DNA of 64,000 bases from Clostridium beijerinckii (GTDB lineage Bacteria; Bacillota; Clostridia; Clostridiales; Clostridiaceae): assembly GCF_018223745.1 (NCBI RefSeq), contig NZ_CP073653.1:3310001-3374000 (forward strand). Reading direction: 5' to 3'. Positions 54,450-64,000 of the stretch are shown piece by piece. The notes beneath the pieces are model-generated. The model was not told the origin of the DNA, searched no databases, and saw nothing but the letters and a program-made list of their open reading frames with translations. Both the position numbers and the translations under genes were made by a program. Position 1 is the first letter of the stretch. Each line of letters starts with the position of its first letter.

Positions 54450-55826
54450 ATGCAAAAGAAAAAGAAAGTATCCATTTTTTTAATATTATCAATATCTTTA
54501 TCAGTTTTTATATTCTTTCATCCACTTTTTTACTACAAGTTTTTAGATAAAGATCTAACTGTTATAAACAATACTGTATATGCTAGTTCACTTCCCGATA
54601 ATACTTTTAAAAGTACATATACTCCAAAAATCAAATTCGAAGATAGACCTATAACAAAGGTTAATGGCATAAGTTTAAATATTTTAAATGAATCTAACAT
54701 TACTAATGTTCCTATGCTGCTTAAATCACAGAGATACTATATACCACTCAATTTTATTTGTAATAAACTCAACTATACTATTGATACTTCAAATAATAAA
54801 ATTTTATTATCTAACAAAAATAATAAAATTTCTTTAACTGAAAATTCTTATACTAAAAATTCTGGGACAGGCTCTCTTCGTGGGGATCTGATAAATAATG
54901 ATGGCGTTAACTATATTTCTATTTCTGATATAGAGGAACTTTTTAATTTAATTGCTATTTTTGACTTTAAAAACAATAGTATAAGCTTACTTGATAACAG
55001 CGTCTCAGTACCTGAAAATCCTTCAATATCTTATAGTGATAAAGTTGCTTTAATAAGATTAGAAGATTTCGGATGTGGAGGTAATTATTCTAGTGATAAA
55101 AATCAAACAAAAATAAAATTAATGGCGAATCTTTTTTATTCACAAGGAATGAAATATCATGTTAGCTGGATTCCTAGATTTAAATCTCCTACTGAGAATA
55201 TTGATAATGATTTATTGACAACTGACAATATAACAAATGTTGGATTTGTCAATCTATTAGATTATCTCATTAATAAAGGTGGTGAAATAGGACTGCATGG
55301 TTATACTCATCAACATGATGATGAAAAAAGTGGACCTGGTAATGAAATGACTAAAGATGTGAATAATACAGTTGATCAAGTACGTGATATAGTCGAAAAG
55401 GGAATTGATACTGCAAGTGCTTTAAATATTCCTATTTCTTACTACGAAAGTCCTCATTATGGGGAAACTGAACTTCAAAGAAACGTTATTGAAGATTATT
55501 TTCAATTTATATATGAACCTTTCGACAGTACACGAAACAATATATATAATTTAGATGACTACCATTTATTTGTTCCAACACCTTTAGGATATGTACACAA
55601 TTCAGACCCTACATCCATAACTGATGGGCTTAATAATGATGATCCTGATATACTTCATAGTTTTTATTATCATCCATTTGTTGAATTAAATTATGTACAT
55701 TTTAATATTGATGATAATAAACTTAATGTAACCTATGATGAAAATTCTCCGTTGCAAAAAATAGTTAAAACTCTTAAATCCGATAATTATGTTACAGTTC
55801 ATATTGATGAACTTATAGATAAATAA
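54450..55826 (+). CDS. Secreted DUF2334 polysaccharide deacetylase with copper-amine-oxidase-like N-domain
   Basis: 458 aa from ATG 54450 (AAAGAGG upstream; an in-frame start 22 codons earlier has no site). Signal/anchor helix about 8-28. Residues about 60-185 (VPMLLKSQRYYIPLNFICNK, YISISDIEELFNLIA) resemble the Cu-amine-oxidase N-terminal domain common in clostridial surface proteins. Residues about 200-455 are DUF2334: the IRLEDF metal-Asp region, EIGLHGYTHQHDD (zinc His pair), ISYYESPHYG, and a C-terminal HSFYYHPFVELNY. The probable role is deacetylation of cell-wall or exopolysaccharide. Confidence 0.85.
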   Translation: MQKKKKVSIFLILSISLSVFIFFHPLFYYKFLDKDLTVINNTVYASSLPDNTFKSTYTPKIKFEDRPITKVNGISLNILNESNITNVPMLLKSQRYYIPLNFICNKLNYTIDTSNNKILLSNKNNKISLTENSYTKNSGTGSLRGDLINNDGVNYISISDIEELFNLIAIFDFKNNSISLLDNSVSVPENPSISYSDKVALIRLEDFGCGGNYSSDKNQTKIKLMANLFYSQGMKYHVSWIPRFKSPTENIDNDLLTTDNITNVGFVNLLDYLINKGGEIGLHGYTHQHDDEKSGPGNEMTKDVNNTVDQVRDIVEKGIDTASALNIPISYYESPHYGETELQRNVIEDYFQFIYEPFDSTRNNIYNLDDYHLFVPTPLGYVHNSDPTSITDGLNNDDPDILHSFYYHPFVELNYVHFNIDDNKLNVTYDENSPLQKIVKTLKSDNYVTVHIDELIDK

Positions 55827-55870
55827 ATTTAAAAACTTTCAAATTTATTTATTTCTCTTTTTTACTTAAT

Positions 55871-55938
55871 AAAGATTATTGACATATGCCACTAATAATA
55901 TAATCATAATATATAAACGGCATATGTTAATAATCTTT
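55871..55938. terminator. Large hairpin between convergent genes
   Basis: 20-base arms at 55871-55890 and 55919-55938 match with one mismatch (AAAGATTATT / AATAATCTTT; CATATGCC / GGCATATG). It serves the deacetylase (plus) and the helicase (minus). Confidence 0.65.
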
Positions 55939-56034
55939 TATTATATAATCAACTTAAACTTCTATAACTTTAAGTAATGTATTAGACTATATGTTCTTTC
56001 CTTTCCAGTAACTTTTATAGCAGATAAATTCTCT

Positions 56035-58302
56035 CTAAATTAAATTTGTAGCTTCATCTTTTATTATTATATATTCTAAATGTAATGCCCTAGTTAAAGA
56101 AACATATAATAACCTTTCATCTAAAATGTTTTCTTTATAGTTGTCTTCACTTGGATTCAATATTATTGTACAATCAAACTCCAATCCTTTTGTTAAATAT
56201 GATGGGATTATTATTAGATCTTCTGCTATTTCTTTTTCCTTGCCTAATATTAGTTCAAAATTATATTTGCTCTTTCCTTTTAGAAGTTTGTATATTTCTT
56301 CACCTTGTAACATATTTTTTGTAATTATTGCTACTGTTCTTTTTCCGTGGTTCTGCACTTCATTAATGATTTTCTCTATAGCTGAAATATACTCATCTCC
56401 ACTAGAAATCTTTACTATTTTAGGCTTTTCACCATGTCTTAAAACTGGTTTAGCATCCTTAAGTCCTAAGTTTTGAGATTGTAATGTTTTCTTTGCAAAA
56501 TCAATTATTTCAACTGTTGATCTATAGCTTTGCGTCAATTGAATATATGTTGCATTTCCATCAAAGACTTGCTCTGTTATGTCTTCCCATGTCTTTAATC
56601 CTTTATAATAATAAATACCTTGAGCTAAATCCCCTACTAAAGTTAACGCATTGCCTTTAGCAAAACTATTAACTAAGTATACTTGGAATGGGCTATAATC
56701 TTGAGCTTCATCCACTATAATATATTTAAATTTTTCTTTCTCATCAATTCCTTCAAGTAAAATTCTTATATATGCAAGAGCTGGCAAGTCATCTTCATCG
56801 ATTATATTCTTTTCAAAATCACTATTAAATTCTTCCTTCATATAATCTGCCAATACCTTAGGAATCTTACTTCCAGTTGCCGTTTCAAATAACTCATCAT
56901 TATAAAAATTATAATAGATATCTCTAGAATTTATATCCTTCCAATCTTTAAAGTAATTATTAAATTCCTTTTTACCGTTAGTTTTTACATTTTCCTTTAT
57001 TTTATCTCTCTCTTCATATAGACTTATAAGTAATTTTCTTCTTTCCGGCGAATCTTCATTTTCTCTTCTTATTTCTCTTATTTTCTTTTCCCATTCATTA
57101 TCTATTTCTATTAATAGGCTTTCTATTCTTTCTTTTATTTTTAAATTTAAATATCTTTTTATCTCCTTTTTCCTTTTGTTGATAGGATAAGCTTTTAGAT
57201 CTTTTATATATAATCTCATTATTTCTTTTTTATGAAATAATATCTCATTTCCAACTTTAATATCTTCAATATGAATCGCATCTTTTTCCATTAATGCTAT
57301 ATATCTATCAAGCATTGTTTTAAATAGCATGGTTCCTTTAACTTTGCTTGAATTTACAATAAGCTTTTTTAGATTCTCATCATCTTCTTCTATTATCTTT
57401 AATAATTTTTCATCCTTATTATAAACTTTTCCTTTTAGTTTTAACTTTGATAATACCATTTCCTCAAAGGTACTTTGATTTACTTCTTCCGCTCCAAGGC
57501 TAGGTAAAATGTCTGAAATGTAACTTAGAAATAGTTTATTAGGAGCCAAAACTAAAATTTCATCTCCACTCATGCTTTCTTTATATCTATAAATGAGATA
57601 AGCTAACCTGTGTAACGCTATTGTTGTCTTACCTGAACCTGCTGAACCCTGTACTATTATAGGCAGATTTTTAGGCCATCTTATTATTTCATTTTGTTCT
57701 TTCTGAATTGTTGCAACAACTTCTTTTAGCTTTTTCCCACTGCTTTCTTCAAGATTTATCTTTAAAAACTCATCAACTAAATTTTGTCCTTCTTCTTCAT
57801 TTATAATGATGTTATTTATTCCTTCATCAAATACTTTTTCTATATCACTATTCTTATATAAAAATTTTCTTTTTAATTCTAGCTTTCCTTCAACTATTCC
57901 TTGTGGTGCTTTGTAATACGCATCTCCACCAGTTCCGCTATAATAAAGATCCGCAACTGGCGCTCTCCAATCAACAACAATTTCTTCTCCATCTTTGCTA
58001 TTACTTATACCTTTTTTCCCAATGTATATACTTTCGGTAAACCCCATATTTTCTCTAAAATCTACTCTACCAAAATAGGGCTCTATTAACGATTCTTCAT
58101 ATTTCTCAATATCTTGAGATAAATAGCTAAATATCCTTTCATTAGCCTGCTTTTCTTCACTAAAGCTCTTTACTTGTTTATTTAAAGTCTTAATTTTTTC
58201 CCCTACTTCTTCAAATTTTTGTTTCTTTTCCTTTAATTCTTGTTTTATTATATCTTTCTTCTGCAGTAATACGTCTCTTTCTTCGTTCAAAATTGTATCC
58301 AT
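56035..58302 (-). CDS. helD: HelD-like superfamily 1 helicase (RNA polymerase recycling)
   Basis: 755 aa. HelD binds stalled RNA polymerase and uses ATP to release nucleic acid. The N-terminal coiled coil (about 1-75) matches the arm that enters the polymerase secondary channel. YFGRVDF and VVDWRAPVADLYY are HelD family signatures. Walker A is GSAGSGKTTIALHRLAYL (about 220), then the UvrD-like core with VDEAQDYSPFQ, GDLAQGIYYYKG and QSYRSTVEI, and VSLTRALH at the C-terminus. Typical family length. Convergent with the deacetylase gene. Confidence 0.9.
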   Translation of the reverse strand: MDTILNEERDVLLQKKDIIKQELKEKKQKFEEVGEKIKTLNKQVKSFSEEKQANERIFSYLSQDIEKYEESLIEPYFGRVDFRENMGFTESIYIGKKGISNSKDGEEIVVDWRAPVADLYYSGTGGDAYYKAPQGIVEGKLELKRKFLYKNSDIEKVFDEGINNIIINEEEGQNLVDEFLKINLEESSGKKLKEVVATIQKEQNEIIRWPKNLPIIVQGSAGSGKTTIALHRLAYLIYRYKESMSGDEILVLAPNKLFLSYISDILPSLGAEEVNQSTFEEMVLSKLKLKGKVYNKDEKLLKIIEEDDENLKKLIVNSSKVKGTMLFKTMLDRYIALMEKDAIHIEDIKVGNEILFHKKEIMRLYIKDLKAYPINKRKKEIKRYLNLKIKERIESLLIEIDNEWEKKIREIRRENEDSPERRKLLISLYEERDKIKENVKTNGKKEFNNYFKDWKDINSRDIYYNFYNDELFETATGSKIPKVLADYMKEEFNSDFEKNIIDEDDLPALAYIRILLEGIDEKEKFKYIIVDEAQDYSPFQVYLVNSFAKGNALTLVGDLAQGIYYYKGLKTWEDITEQVFDGNATYIQLTQSYRSTVEIIDFAKKTLQSQNLGLKDAKPVLRHGEKPKIVKISSGDEYISAIEKIINEVQNHGKRTVAIITKNMLQGEEIYKLLKGKSKYNFELILGKEKEIAEDLIIIPSYLTKGLEFDCTIILNPSEDNYKENILDERLLYVSLTRALHLEYIIIKDEATNLI

Positions 58303-58519
58303 ATTTACACACTATATAATGACAGGTAGCAAAATTCATTATACTTTTCCTTCCATTAAGATAAATTACTATAATTAGGTATTATACCATAATATCTCGA
58401 ATTAATAATTTAAATTTTCTAATAAATTTTCACTTCTAGATCAATGTATATTATTTTACTAAATACAGTCAGAACTACTCGCTTGGCAGTTGGTTTTTTA
58501 AACACCACAACATAAAATT

Positions 58520-58560
58520 AAAAACTCAAGTAATTTCTTATTAGAATCACTTGAGTTTTT
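58520..58560. terminator. Bidirectional hairpin terminator
   Basis: AAAAACTCAAGT (58520-58531) pairs perfectly with ACTTGAGTTTTT (58549-58560). It ends the minus-strand unit at 58590-58978. Confidence 0.8.
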
Positions 58561-58589
58561 AACGTTCTGTAAATATAATATTATCTTTT

Positions 58590-58712
58590 TCATTTACTTT
58601 GAGTCATTTTACTCTTATCTAAAAGTTTAGATATACCAGATGTTTCCCAATCTTCTATCTTACTAGTTGCTTCATCAAAAGTCATTCCCTTCCCCACAAG
58701 TATACCTATCAT
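58590..58712 (-). CDS. Possible 40-residue protein
   Basis: ATG 58712: a hydrophobic start (MIGILVGKGM) then TFDEATSKIEDWETSGISKL and a basic tail. It starts just past the hydrolase-remnant stop, and a strong terminator lies 30 bases after it. No good ribosome binding site directly precedes the ATG; GAGGAAAG lies about 17 bases upstream, and the frame is open to a stop there. It resembles the start of a helix-turn-helix or short regulatory protein, but no family is claimed. Confidence 0.35.
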   Translation of the reverse strand: MIGILVGKGMTFDEATSKIEDWETSGISKLLDKSKMTQSK

Positions 58713-58720
58713 GATTAACG

Positions 58721-58978
58721 CTATAACTTTCCTCTATTTAAAAAATATTTTATTTGCCTTCTCCTAAAAAGTCTTATAAAGAAATATGCAATAATAGCAA
58801 AGCCTATTAATTCAGGTAAATAATAAGTTGGATCTGTGATAAGTCTAACAATATCGCTATTTACCCAATTACCTTCTGGTCTTGCAGGAAACTTCCATCC
58901 CAAGTATGGCCAAAACAATATATTAGGATATAACCACATGCTATCTAATACTAAATGAATAGAACTGGCGATACCCAA
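58721..58978 (-). pseudogene. C-terminal remnant of a membrane metal-dependent hydrolase
   Basis: 85 codons from a TTG with no ribosome binding site; a stop lies four codons upstream in frame. SSIHLVLDSMWLYPNILFWP and YLGWKFPARPEG match the HxxxD and FWP/GW motifs of the C-terminal half of LexA-bound/YdjM-type membrane hydrolases. A final helix and basic tail (FAIIAYFFIRLFRRRQIKYF) follow. The N-terminal half is missing. Confidence 0.55.
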
Positions 58979-59066
58979 TAATAAAATTTAACCAAATAAC
59001 TTTTCATTAAATTTTATCACTAAGAGTCTTATGTAGTCAATTTTACCCTATAAAACATAAATACAA

Positions 59067-59128
59067 ATTATTAAAAGTACAAAAAAACTCAGCTTGAAAA
59101 AGCTAAACTTTCTTATACTTTTAATAAT
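59067..59128 (-). terminator. Terminator downstream of the coat protein gene
   Basis: ATTATTAAAAGTA (59067-59079) pairs with TACTTTTAATAAT (59116-59128), enclosing a smaller AGCTT/AAGCT stem. Confidence 0.6.
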
Positions 59129-59137
59129 GTTTTTTAA

Positions 59138-59611
59138 TTATTGAACATTATACATGCCTTTACTCTCCATATACTTAAATATAGATTCTCCATGCTTTTG
59201 TTCTTCTTTTTGTATATGATTTAATACATCTCGTACTTCAGTATCCTTGAATTCAAAAATTGCAGTATCATAGGCCCCTGACACATATTTTTCTGTCATT
59301 AATAAATCCGAGCATATTTCCTTATCTGACAAATTACTTGTAGTACTTTGAGATTTATTTACATTTTGATCATCACCTTGTTTTTGTTGCCCACCTTGTT
59401 GTTGATTCATCTGAGGAACATTGCCACTTAGTAACTGATTAATTGTATTAAGATGGCTCCTTTCAATTTGCTCATTATTCTTGCAAATTTGTTTCAATTG
59501 TGGATCTTGTACCTGATTAGCATAATTTGAATATTTTTGTATACAAATTTCTTCATGACTTTTTTGGTCTTCTAGTAACATTTTTTCTTTTTGCGTTAAA
59601 TTTACTTGCAT
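59138..59611 (-). CDS. CotF-like spore coat protein
   Basis: 157 aa ferritin-like four-helix protein with a central Gln/Asn-rich linker (about 65-90). N-terminal LTQKEKMLLEDQKSHEEICI and C-terminal LSDKEICSDLLMTEKYVSGA then DTEVRDVLNHIQKEEQKHGE are the coat F pattern, with E-x2-H-like pairs. CotF-family proteins are outer spore coat components or general helical stress proteins. AGGTGTTTT with GGAGG precedes the ATG. Single gene with its own terminator. Confidence 0.85.
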   Translation of the reverse strand: MQVNLTQKEKMLLEDQKSHEEICIQKYSNYANQVQDPQLKQICKNNEQIERSHLNTINQLLSGNVPQMNQQQGGQQKQGDDQNVNKSQSTTSNLSDKEICSDLLMTEKYVSGAYDTAIFEFKDTEVRDVLNHIQKEEQKHGESIFKYMESKGMYNVQ

Positions 59612-59709
59612 AATAAAACACCTCCATTTTTATTCTTTGAAAGTGTTCTATTTTTTATTCATTTATAATTAAAATTTATCTTCCTCTTCTTTTACATCGC
59701 TAAAGCTGT

Positions 59710-59736
59710 ATTATAACTTCTTTGACCAGTTATAAT
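59710..59736 (-). terminator. Possible terminator of the two-component operon
   Basis: ATTATAACT (59710-59718) pairs with AGTTATAAT (59728-59736), directly after the kinase stop. Confidence 0.45.
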
Positions 59737-61145
59737 TAATTGTTTAACGGAAAATGAATAGTAAATTTAGTACCTTGATTAATTTTACTCTCTAAATATA
59801 TATTCCCTCCATGGGCTTCAACTAACGCTTTTGTGATTGTAAGTCCTATACCTGATCCTCCAGTCTTTTTATTTCTTGATAAATCACTTCGATAAAACCT
59901 CTCGAAAATATAAGGTATATCTTTTTCAGGTATTCCAATCCCATTATCAATAACTTTGATAACTACATTCTCATTTTCATTTTTTAATTCAACTTTTACT
60001 TTTCCGTTAGGTTTTAGATATTTGTAAGAATTTGAAAGCAAGTTAGTTATAATCTGTTTAAATTTATCCACATCAATCATTGTAACTATATTAGGAGTTA
60101 TACTGGTATCTAACTCATAATTTTCCTTGCTATAAAGTGGTTTAAAGGTATATATAATTTTTTCTAATTCTTTAGAAATATCAATCCTACTTTTATTTAA
60201 TCCTATACTAGTCTGCTCAAGTTTTGATAGATCACGAAGGTCATCAATCATTTTAGTCATTCTATCAATTTCTTCAAAAAAAACTTCAAATCTCTCACTA
60301 TTTGGTTCCCAAATTCCATCTGCAAATGCTTCTATATGAGTTTTTAATGTAGTTAAAGGGGTTCTCAATTCATGCGCCATATCCGAAGTTAATCTTTTTC
60401 TTAGCATTTCTTGACTATTTAAAGATTCTACAAGATAATTCATAGAATCAGACAGCTCAACTATTTCTTTAGTACTTGAATTTACCACTGCCTTTACATT
60501 TAAATTACCCTTTCTCATTTCGTTTGCAGTTTCCGTTATTTTAGCTAAAGGTTTTGATATTTGTCTTGAAATGATTATGCTGATAATAACTCCAAATATT
60601 AAAGCTGCAATAGCTGATATCAAAAATGAGTGATTTAATGTACTTATAAACGTTACTGATGCAGAAGATAAATAAGAAGTTCCAAAGTAACCCACAATTA
60701 TCTTGCCTTCTTCCTTTTCATCAATATTTAGAGGATAATTTTCTTCAGTGTATTCCCCCATGTTTATCCCAGAATAATTACGCATCATTCCAGCCATAGG
60801 TCCAATCATGTTTCCATTTCCCATCATTCCTCTATGCTGCAAATAAGATTTCCCTGAAGTATATATTGTATTATCATTTAAATCCCTAATTTCTATATAT
60901 AATTCCTGTAATTCAGCATACCTTTGAATTTCATCATTATTTATTTGTGAAAAGTTTTTTTGTCCACCATATAGGTCATCTATGATTTTTACTGCATTAT
61001 CTATTTTTTCTTTGTGTTCATCAACTAAGTAGTCTTTAAATTTATTCCCTACTGTATAATTTGATATAGCACTTGCTAAAATTATCGAACCCAATACTGC
61101 TAAAATAAAGCCTAAAGACAATTTTTTCACTAAAGATACCTTCAT
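59736..61145 (-). CDS. Membrane sensor histidine kinase
   Basis: 469 aa. Helix (about 8-28), extracytoplasmic sensor (about 30-165) with a Met/Gly-rich stretch (RGMMGNGNMIGPMAGMMRNY) that could bind metal such as copper or silver (inference), helix (about 170-192), HAMP, HisKA with phosphorylated His in DMAHELRTPL, and HATPase boxes NLLSNSYKY, DNGIGIP and GGSGIGLTI. Its ATG overlaps the response regulator stop (ATGA), so the pair is translationally coupled. Confidence 0.92.
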   Translation of the reverse strand: MKVSLVKKLSLGFILAVLGSIILASAISNYTVGNKFKDYLVDEHKEKIDNAVKIIDDLYGGQKNFSQINNDEIQRYAELQELYIEIRDLNDNTIYTSGKSYLQHRGMMGNGNMIGPMAGMMRNYSGINMGEYTEENYPLNIDEKEEGKIIVGYFGTSYLSSASVTFISTLNHSFLISAIAALIFGVIISIIISRQISKPLAKITETANEMRKGNLNVKAVVNSSTKEIVELSDSMNYLVESLNSQEMLRKRLTSDMAHELRTPLTTLKTHIEAFADGIWEPNSERFEVFFEEIDRMTKMIDDLRDLSKLEQTSIGLNKSRIDISKELEKIIYTFKPLYSKENYELDTSITPNIVTMIDVDKFKQIITNLLSNSYKYLKPNGKVKVELKNENENVVIKVIDNGIGIPEKDIPYIFERFYRSDLSRNKKTGGSGIGLTITKALVEAHGGNIYLESKINQGTKFTIHFPLNN

Positions 61146-61858
61146 TTTTTTACCTCATCATTACTCGGAATGAATTTATATCCCATTCCATATACAGTTG
61201 TTATATACGTAGGTTCCTTATGATTACTTTCTATTTTTTGGCGAATATTTTTAATATAAGAATCAACTGTCCTGTCAAACCCTTCGTAGTTTGCTCCAAA
61301 AGCTTTTTCCACTAATTTTTCTCTTGAAAATACTTGTGTTGGATTTGAAAGAAAAACTGTTAAGATTTTAAATTCATTTGTTGTCAAATTTGCAACCACG
61401 CCTTGTTTCTTAACTACCATCTTTTTAATATCTACTTCTAAATCTCCGTTATTAAAAGTCAAAATATCTGCCATTGGAGAAAAATCTCTGTAAGCTCTCC
61501 TTAACAATGCCCTAACCCTTACTACAAGCTCACGAACACTAAATGGTTTTGTTAAATAATCATCAGCTCCCATCGATATGCCTTCTATTTTCTCGTTCTC
61601 TTCTGATTTTGCAGTAAGCATTATAATGGGAATACTCGATATTACTCTGATTCTATTGCATACTTCTTCACCAGTCATTTTAGGAAGCATTAAATCTAAA
61701 ACAATCAAATGAATATTTTCGTTACTATATATATCTAACGCACTTTTACCATCCATGGCTGTAATAACATCAAAGCCGTCTTTTTCGAGGTATGCCTTTA
61801 TTACATCTAATATATTTTGTTCATCATCTACAACTAATATTTTGAATTTATTATTCAC
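61142..61858 (-). CDS. OmpR-family response regulator
   Basis: 238 aa; start GTG 61858 behind GGGGGTG. Receiver with VVDDEQ acidic pair, phospho-acceptor Asp in LIVLDLMLPKMTG, MLTAKS and YLTKPF. The winged helix has LTTNEFKILTVFLSNPTQVF and TVDSYIKNIRQKIE. It is first in the operon with the downstream kinase. A SHOCT-domain membrane protein gene precedes it by 113 bases. Confidence 0.92.
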   Translation of the reverse strand: MNNKFKILVVDDEQNILDVIKAYLEKDGFDVITAMDGKSALDIYSNENIHLIVLDLMLPKMTGEEVCNRIRVISSIPIIMLTAKSEENEKIEGISMGADDYLTKPFSVRELVVRVRALLRRAYRDFSPMADILTFNNGDLEVDIKKMVVKKQGVVANLTTNEFKILTVFLSNPTQVFSREKLVEKAFGANYEGFDRTVDSYIKNIRQKIESNHKEPTYITTVYGMGYKFIPSNDEVKK

Positions 61859-61971
61859 ATTTACACCCCCGACTCTCTTTTTGTGATTATATTATAGTGT
61901 AAGCCTATAAAAAAGACTAGAGCGAGACAATAAATTATAAACATCTCTCCACTCTAATCTTAATAATAAAC

Positions 61972-62208
61972 CTAATTCTTTTGTGAAAGTACTGATTTTC
62001 TCTTCAAATATTCTTCTTGAGTTATTTCTCCTCCAGCAAATTTTTCATTAAGGATTTTCATTGCATCATTTGATTTATTGGTGTAGTTTTTAAATAATTT
62101 AAAAGCAAGCACAATTAATGCAATAAATATTAACATTCTAACTCCCATAGCTAAAAACATTCCCCCATATCCTATAGAGCTTGCTGCTCCAAAACCACTA
62201 CAAAACAT
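61972..62208 (-). CDS. SHOCT-domain small membrane protein
   Basis: 78 aa behind AGGAGGAAATT. A Gly-rich N-terminus and one hydrophobic helix (about 20-42) are followed by the short C-terminal SHOCT motif (MKILNEKFAGGEITQEEYLK). It is encoded just upstream of the two-component pair, so it may be an accessory membrane factor or a target; the function of SHOCT proteins is generally unknown. Confidence 0.85.
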   Translation of the reverse strand: MFCSGFGAASSIGYGGMFLAMGVRMLIFIALIVLAFKLFKNYTNKSNDAMKILNEKFAGGEITQEEYLKRKSVLSQKN

Positions 62209-62363
62209 GTATAATTTCCTCCTTACACTTATAAATTAATTATTTTCTATGTAACTAATTATACAAGTCAATTATGGAGGAATTATGGAGATTTAGTTAA
62301 AAAATCTGGTGCCCAATTAAATCAAAGACAAGTTTCAAAATTTAAAGTAGATTAGTTTTATAT

Positions 62364-62398
62364 AAAAAATAGAAGCCTTTACAAGCTTCTATTTTTTT
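62364..62398. terminator. Bidirectional terminator after the chemoreceptor
   Basis: AAAAAATAGAAGC (62364-62376) pairs with GCTTCTATTTTTT (62385-62397). Confidence 0.85.
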
Positions 62399-62409
62399 AT
62401 GTTAATTCC

Positions 62410-64000
62410 CTATATCTTAAATATGGATACTGCTTCTAATAATTTATCTGCACATTCTTTTGTCTTATGTGTTTGTTCTACAACTTCTTCTGTTAAATTA
62501 ACTACCTCATTTGACTTATTTGCAATTAAAGTTGTTCCTGTAGCGCCTTCATTAGTTGCCTCTGCGACTTCATTTATAGCTGTTATAATATCTTCTGTGG
62601 AATTAATCAGCTCATCTGATATTTCACCTATAGTGCTAACTAATTCATTAAATACAATAGCATCATTTCTATATTGTTCCCCTGTGTCTACAAGTTTGTC
62701 ATAATCTTTCATCACTTGAGTTCCAATAAAATTAATAACTTCATTCGATGTTCCTTTAAGGTCATTCACAGCCATAACAACCTCTTTATTTATCTGCTGT
62801 ATTTCCATTGTCGTTTCTTTTGAGTTTTCCGCAAGTTTCCTTATTTCATCTGCTACAACAGCAAATCCTTTACCAGCTTCCCCTGCTCTTGCTGATTCTA
62901 TAGCTGCATTTAGTGCTAATAGATTTGTTTGCTCTGTTATTTCTAATATCCTAGCTGTTAATTCATTTATTTTATCTACTGCCTTAGATTTCTCCACAGC
63001 TACTCTTAAGCTTTCTTGCATTTTCGAAGTTATGCTGCTAGATTGCTCTCTTGATTGCAAAGCATCAGATTTAAGTTTTTTAGCTCTTTCTTCAATTTCC
63101 TTTGCAGTTACCTCTCCGCTTTCAACACTTGATTCCATAGTCTTTATTATGGATTTCATATTTACTGATGAAGCATTTACTTCTTCTGTAGATGCCGCCG
63201 TTTCCTCCATACTTGCAGATAACTCCTCAGTTGTAGCGGATACATCTGAAATTTGATTATTTAAGTCAATTATATTCTCTTGTGTAAAGTTTATTGAATC
63301 TAAAACCACATTACATTCACCTTTAACGCCAGATATTATATTTCTTAATGATTTTTGCATCTCATTTATAGACTTAAACATTTTTCCTATTTCGTCTTCT
63401 CTGTCCACATATTTTTTGTCAACCTCTACTGTAAGATCCCCCTTAGCTAATAACCCCATTTGTTCTTCTGCGTATCTTATTCCTTTTGTCATTCTTTTAA
63501 TTACAATATGTATTACAGCAATAACAATTAATAATGATAAAACTGCTGAAATTAAAATAACATTAAATATTTTATTATAGCTTTCTAATGTTTTCTCTTT
63601 TGGAATCTGGCTGCATAGTATCCAATTAGTCTTTGTATTTTCTAAGTTAACCGGATCTGCTACCATTAAAACTTCCTGTCCTTTTTTTACCGAAGTTCCG
63701 TAAGTATAAAATTCTTTACCTTGTGAAGTTTCACTTATAACTTTTGCCCAAGTTGCATTATTTTGTTTTGCATCTTTCATCTTTAGGCTTGGATCTTCAC
63801 CACTTGCCACATAAATACCTTGATTAGATATTAGTTCAACTGTGCCTCCTAGTGGTATTTTTTCTAATACAAGTTTTTCTAATGTATCGAGCTTATAATC
63901 TATAGATATTACTCCTAAGAACTTTCCACTATCATCCAATATAGGCATAGCTAAAGATACCATTGAAATATCTTGTCCATTAACAGTATAAACTGTTGGT
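62410..64000 (-). CDS. Methyl-accepting chemotaxis protein (N-terminus outside window)
   Basis: The frame is open through the right window edge; an internal ATG at 63963 lies inside the sensor ([20 protein letters not shown]) and is not the start. Visible parts: C-terminal half of a dCache sensor (about 130 codons, [31 protein letters not shown]), membrane helix ([20 protein letters not shown]), HAMP, and the signalling coiled coil with tip [20 protein letters not shown]. The C-terminal EAVSIFKI lacks a CheR-binding pentapeptide. It is the third large receptor in the window, with no sigma-54 site visible because its promoter is outside. Confidence 0.92.
   Translation of the reverse strand, partial: PTVYTVNGQDISMVSLAMPILDDSGKFLGVISIDYKLDTLEKLVLEKIPLGGTVELISNQGIYVASGEDPSLKMKDAKQNNATWAKVISETSQGKEFYTYGTSVKKGQEVLMVADPVNLENTKTNWILCSQIPKEKTLESYNKIFNVILISAVLSLLIVIAVIHIVIKRMTKGIRYAEEQMGLLAKGDLTVEVDKKYVDREDEIGKMFKSINEMQKSLRNIISGVKGECNVVLDSINFTQENIIDLNNQISDVSATTEELSASMEETAASTEEVNASSVNMKSIIKTMESSVESGEVTAKEIEERAKKLKSDALQSREQSSSITSKMQESLRVAVEKSKAVDKINELTARILEITEQTNLLALNAAIESARAGEAGKGFAVVADEIRKLAENSKETTMEIQQINKEVVMAVNDLKGTSNEVINFIGTQVMKDYDKLVDTGEQYRNDAIVFNELVSTIGEISDELINSTEDIITAINEVAEATNEGATGTTLIANKSNEVVNLTEEVVEQTHKTKECADKLLEAVSIFKI

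Noticed and set aside
1..64000. CRISPR arrays, tRNA/rRNA genes, prophage or conjugative modules
   Set aside because: No regularly spaced repeats, tRNA-like or rRNA sequence, integrase, portal, terminase or relaxase genes were seen.

Overview
The window reads as chromosomal DNA of a low-GC, motile, spore-forming anaerobe, most likely Clostridium sensu stricto (solventogenic/butyric group). The evidence is the very AT-rich sequence with strong AGGAGG ribosome binding sites, three large chemoreceptors, a CotF-like spore coat protein, HelD, a CtfAB-type CoA transferase, a c-di-AMP riboswitch and lysine-2,3-aminomutase remnants. No rRNA, tRNA, CRISPR array or prophage was seen. The species assignment is inference.

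Layout. 0-10 kb: a truncated chemoreceptor, a CPA1 Na+/H+ antiporter, a complete IS4-family element with inverted repeats and target duplication, an orphan sugar-binding protein, a MORN-repeat lipoprotein and a membrane-anchored NHL-repeat protein. 10.5-19.8 kb: a chemoreceptor, a four-gene operon (split AtuA-like protein plus CoA transferase A/B), a CitMHS carrier and a PAS-type sigma-54 activator. 19.9-31 kb: two drug-efflux systems (RND plus adaptor; DHA2 plus two adaptors) around a two-component system. 31.5-40.7 kb: DEAD-box helicase, cold-shock protein, small stress/regulatory genes, an orphan sigma factor, YvrJ, a divergent SDR/MarR pair and NhaA. 40.8-49 kb: a frameshifted IS110 element with a probable bridge RNA, a GGDEF protein with a ribbon-helix-helix tail, a c-di-AMP riboswitch ahead of a dapB-like gene and ablA/ablB remnants, a ClC transporter, a possible -1 frameshift gene and an SDR. 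49-64 kb: DUF421/DUF4363, persulfide-handling proteins, a DUF2334 deacetylase, HelD, a spore coat protein, a second two-component system with a SHOCT protein, and a truncated chemoreceptor.

The most coherent system is the 10.5-19.8 kb block. Three transcription units (chemoreceptor, AtuA/CoA-transferase operon, CitMHS carrier) each have a sequence matching the -24/-12 sigma-54 promoter (TGGCAC/T-N5-TTGCT). The regions upstream of them carry a recurring dyad, TTCTAA-N4-TTAGAA, perfect four times and near-perfect several more. The only sigma-54 activator in the window sits beside them. I infer one regulon that senses, swims toward, imports and activates with CoA an unidentified organic acid.

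A second notable locus is the c-di-AMP riboswitch with its terminator upstream of dapB and the 3' ends of ablA and ablB. It looks like an eroded N-epsilon-acetyl-beta-lysine osmolyte operon.
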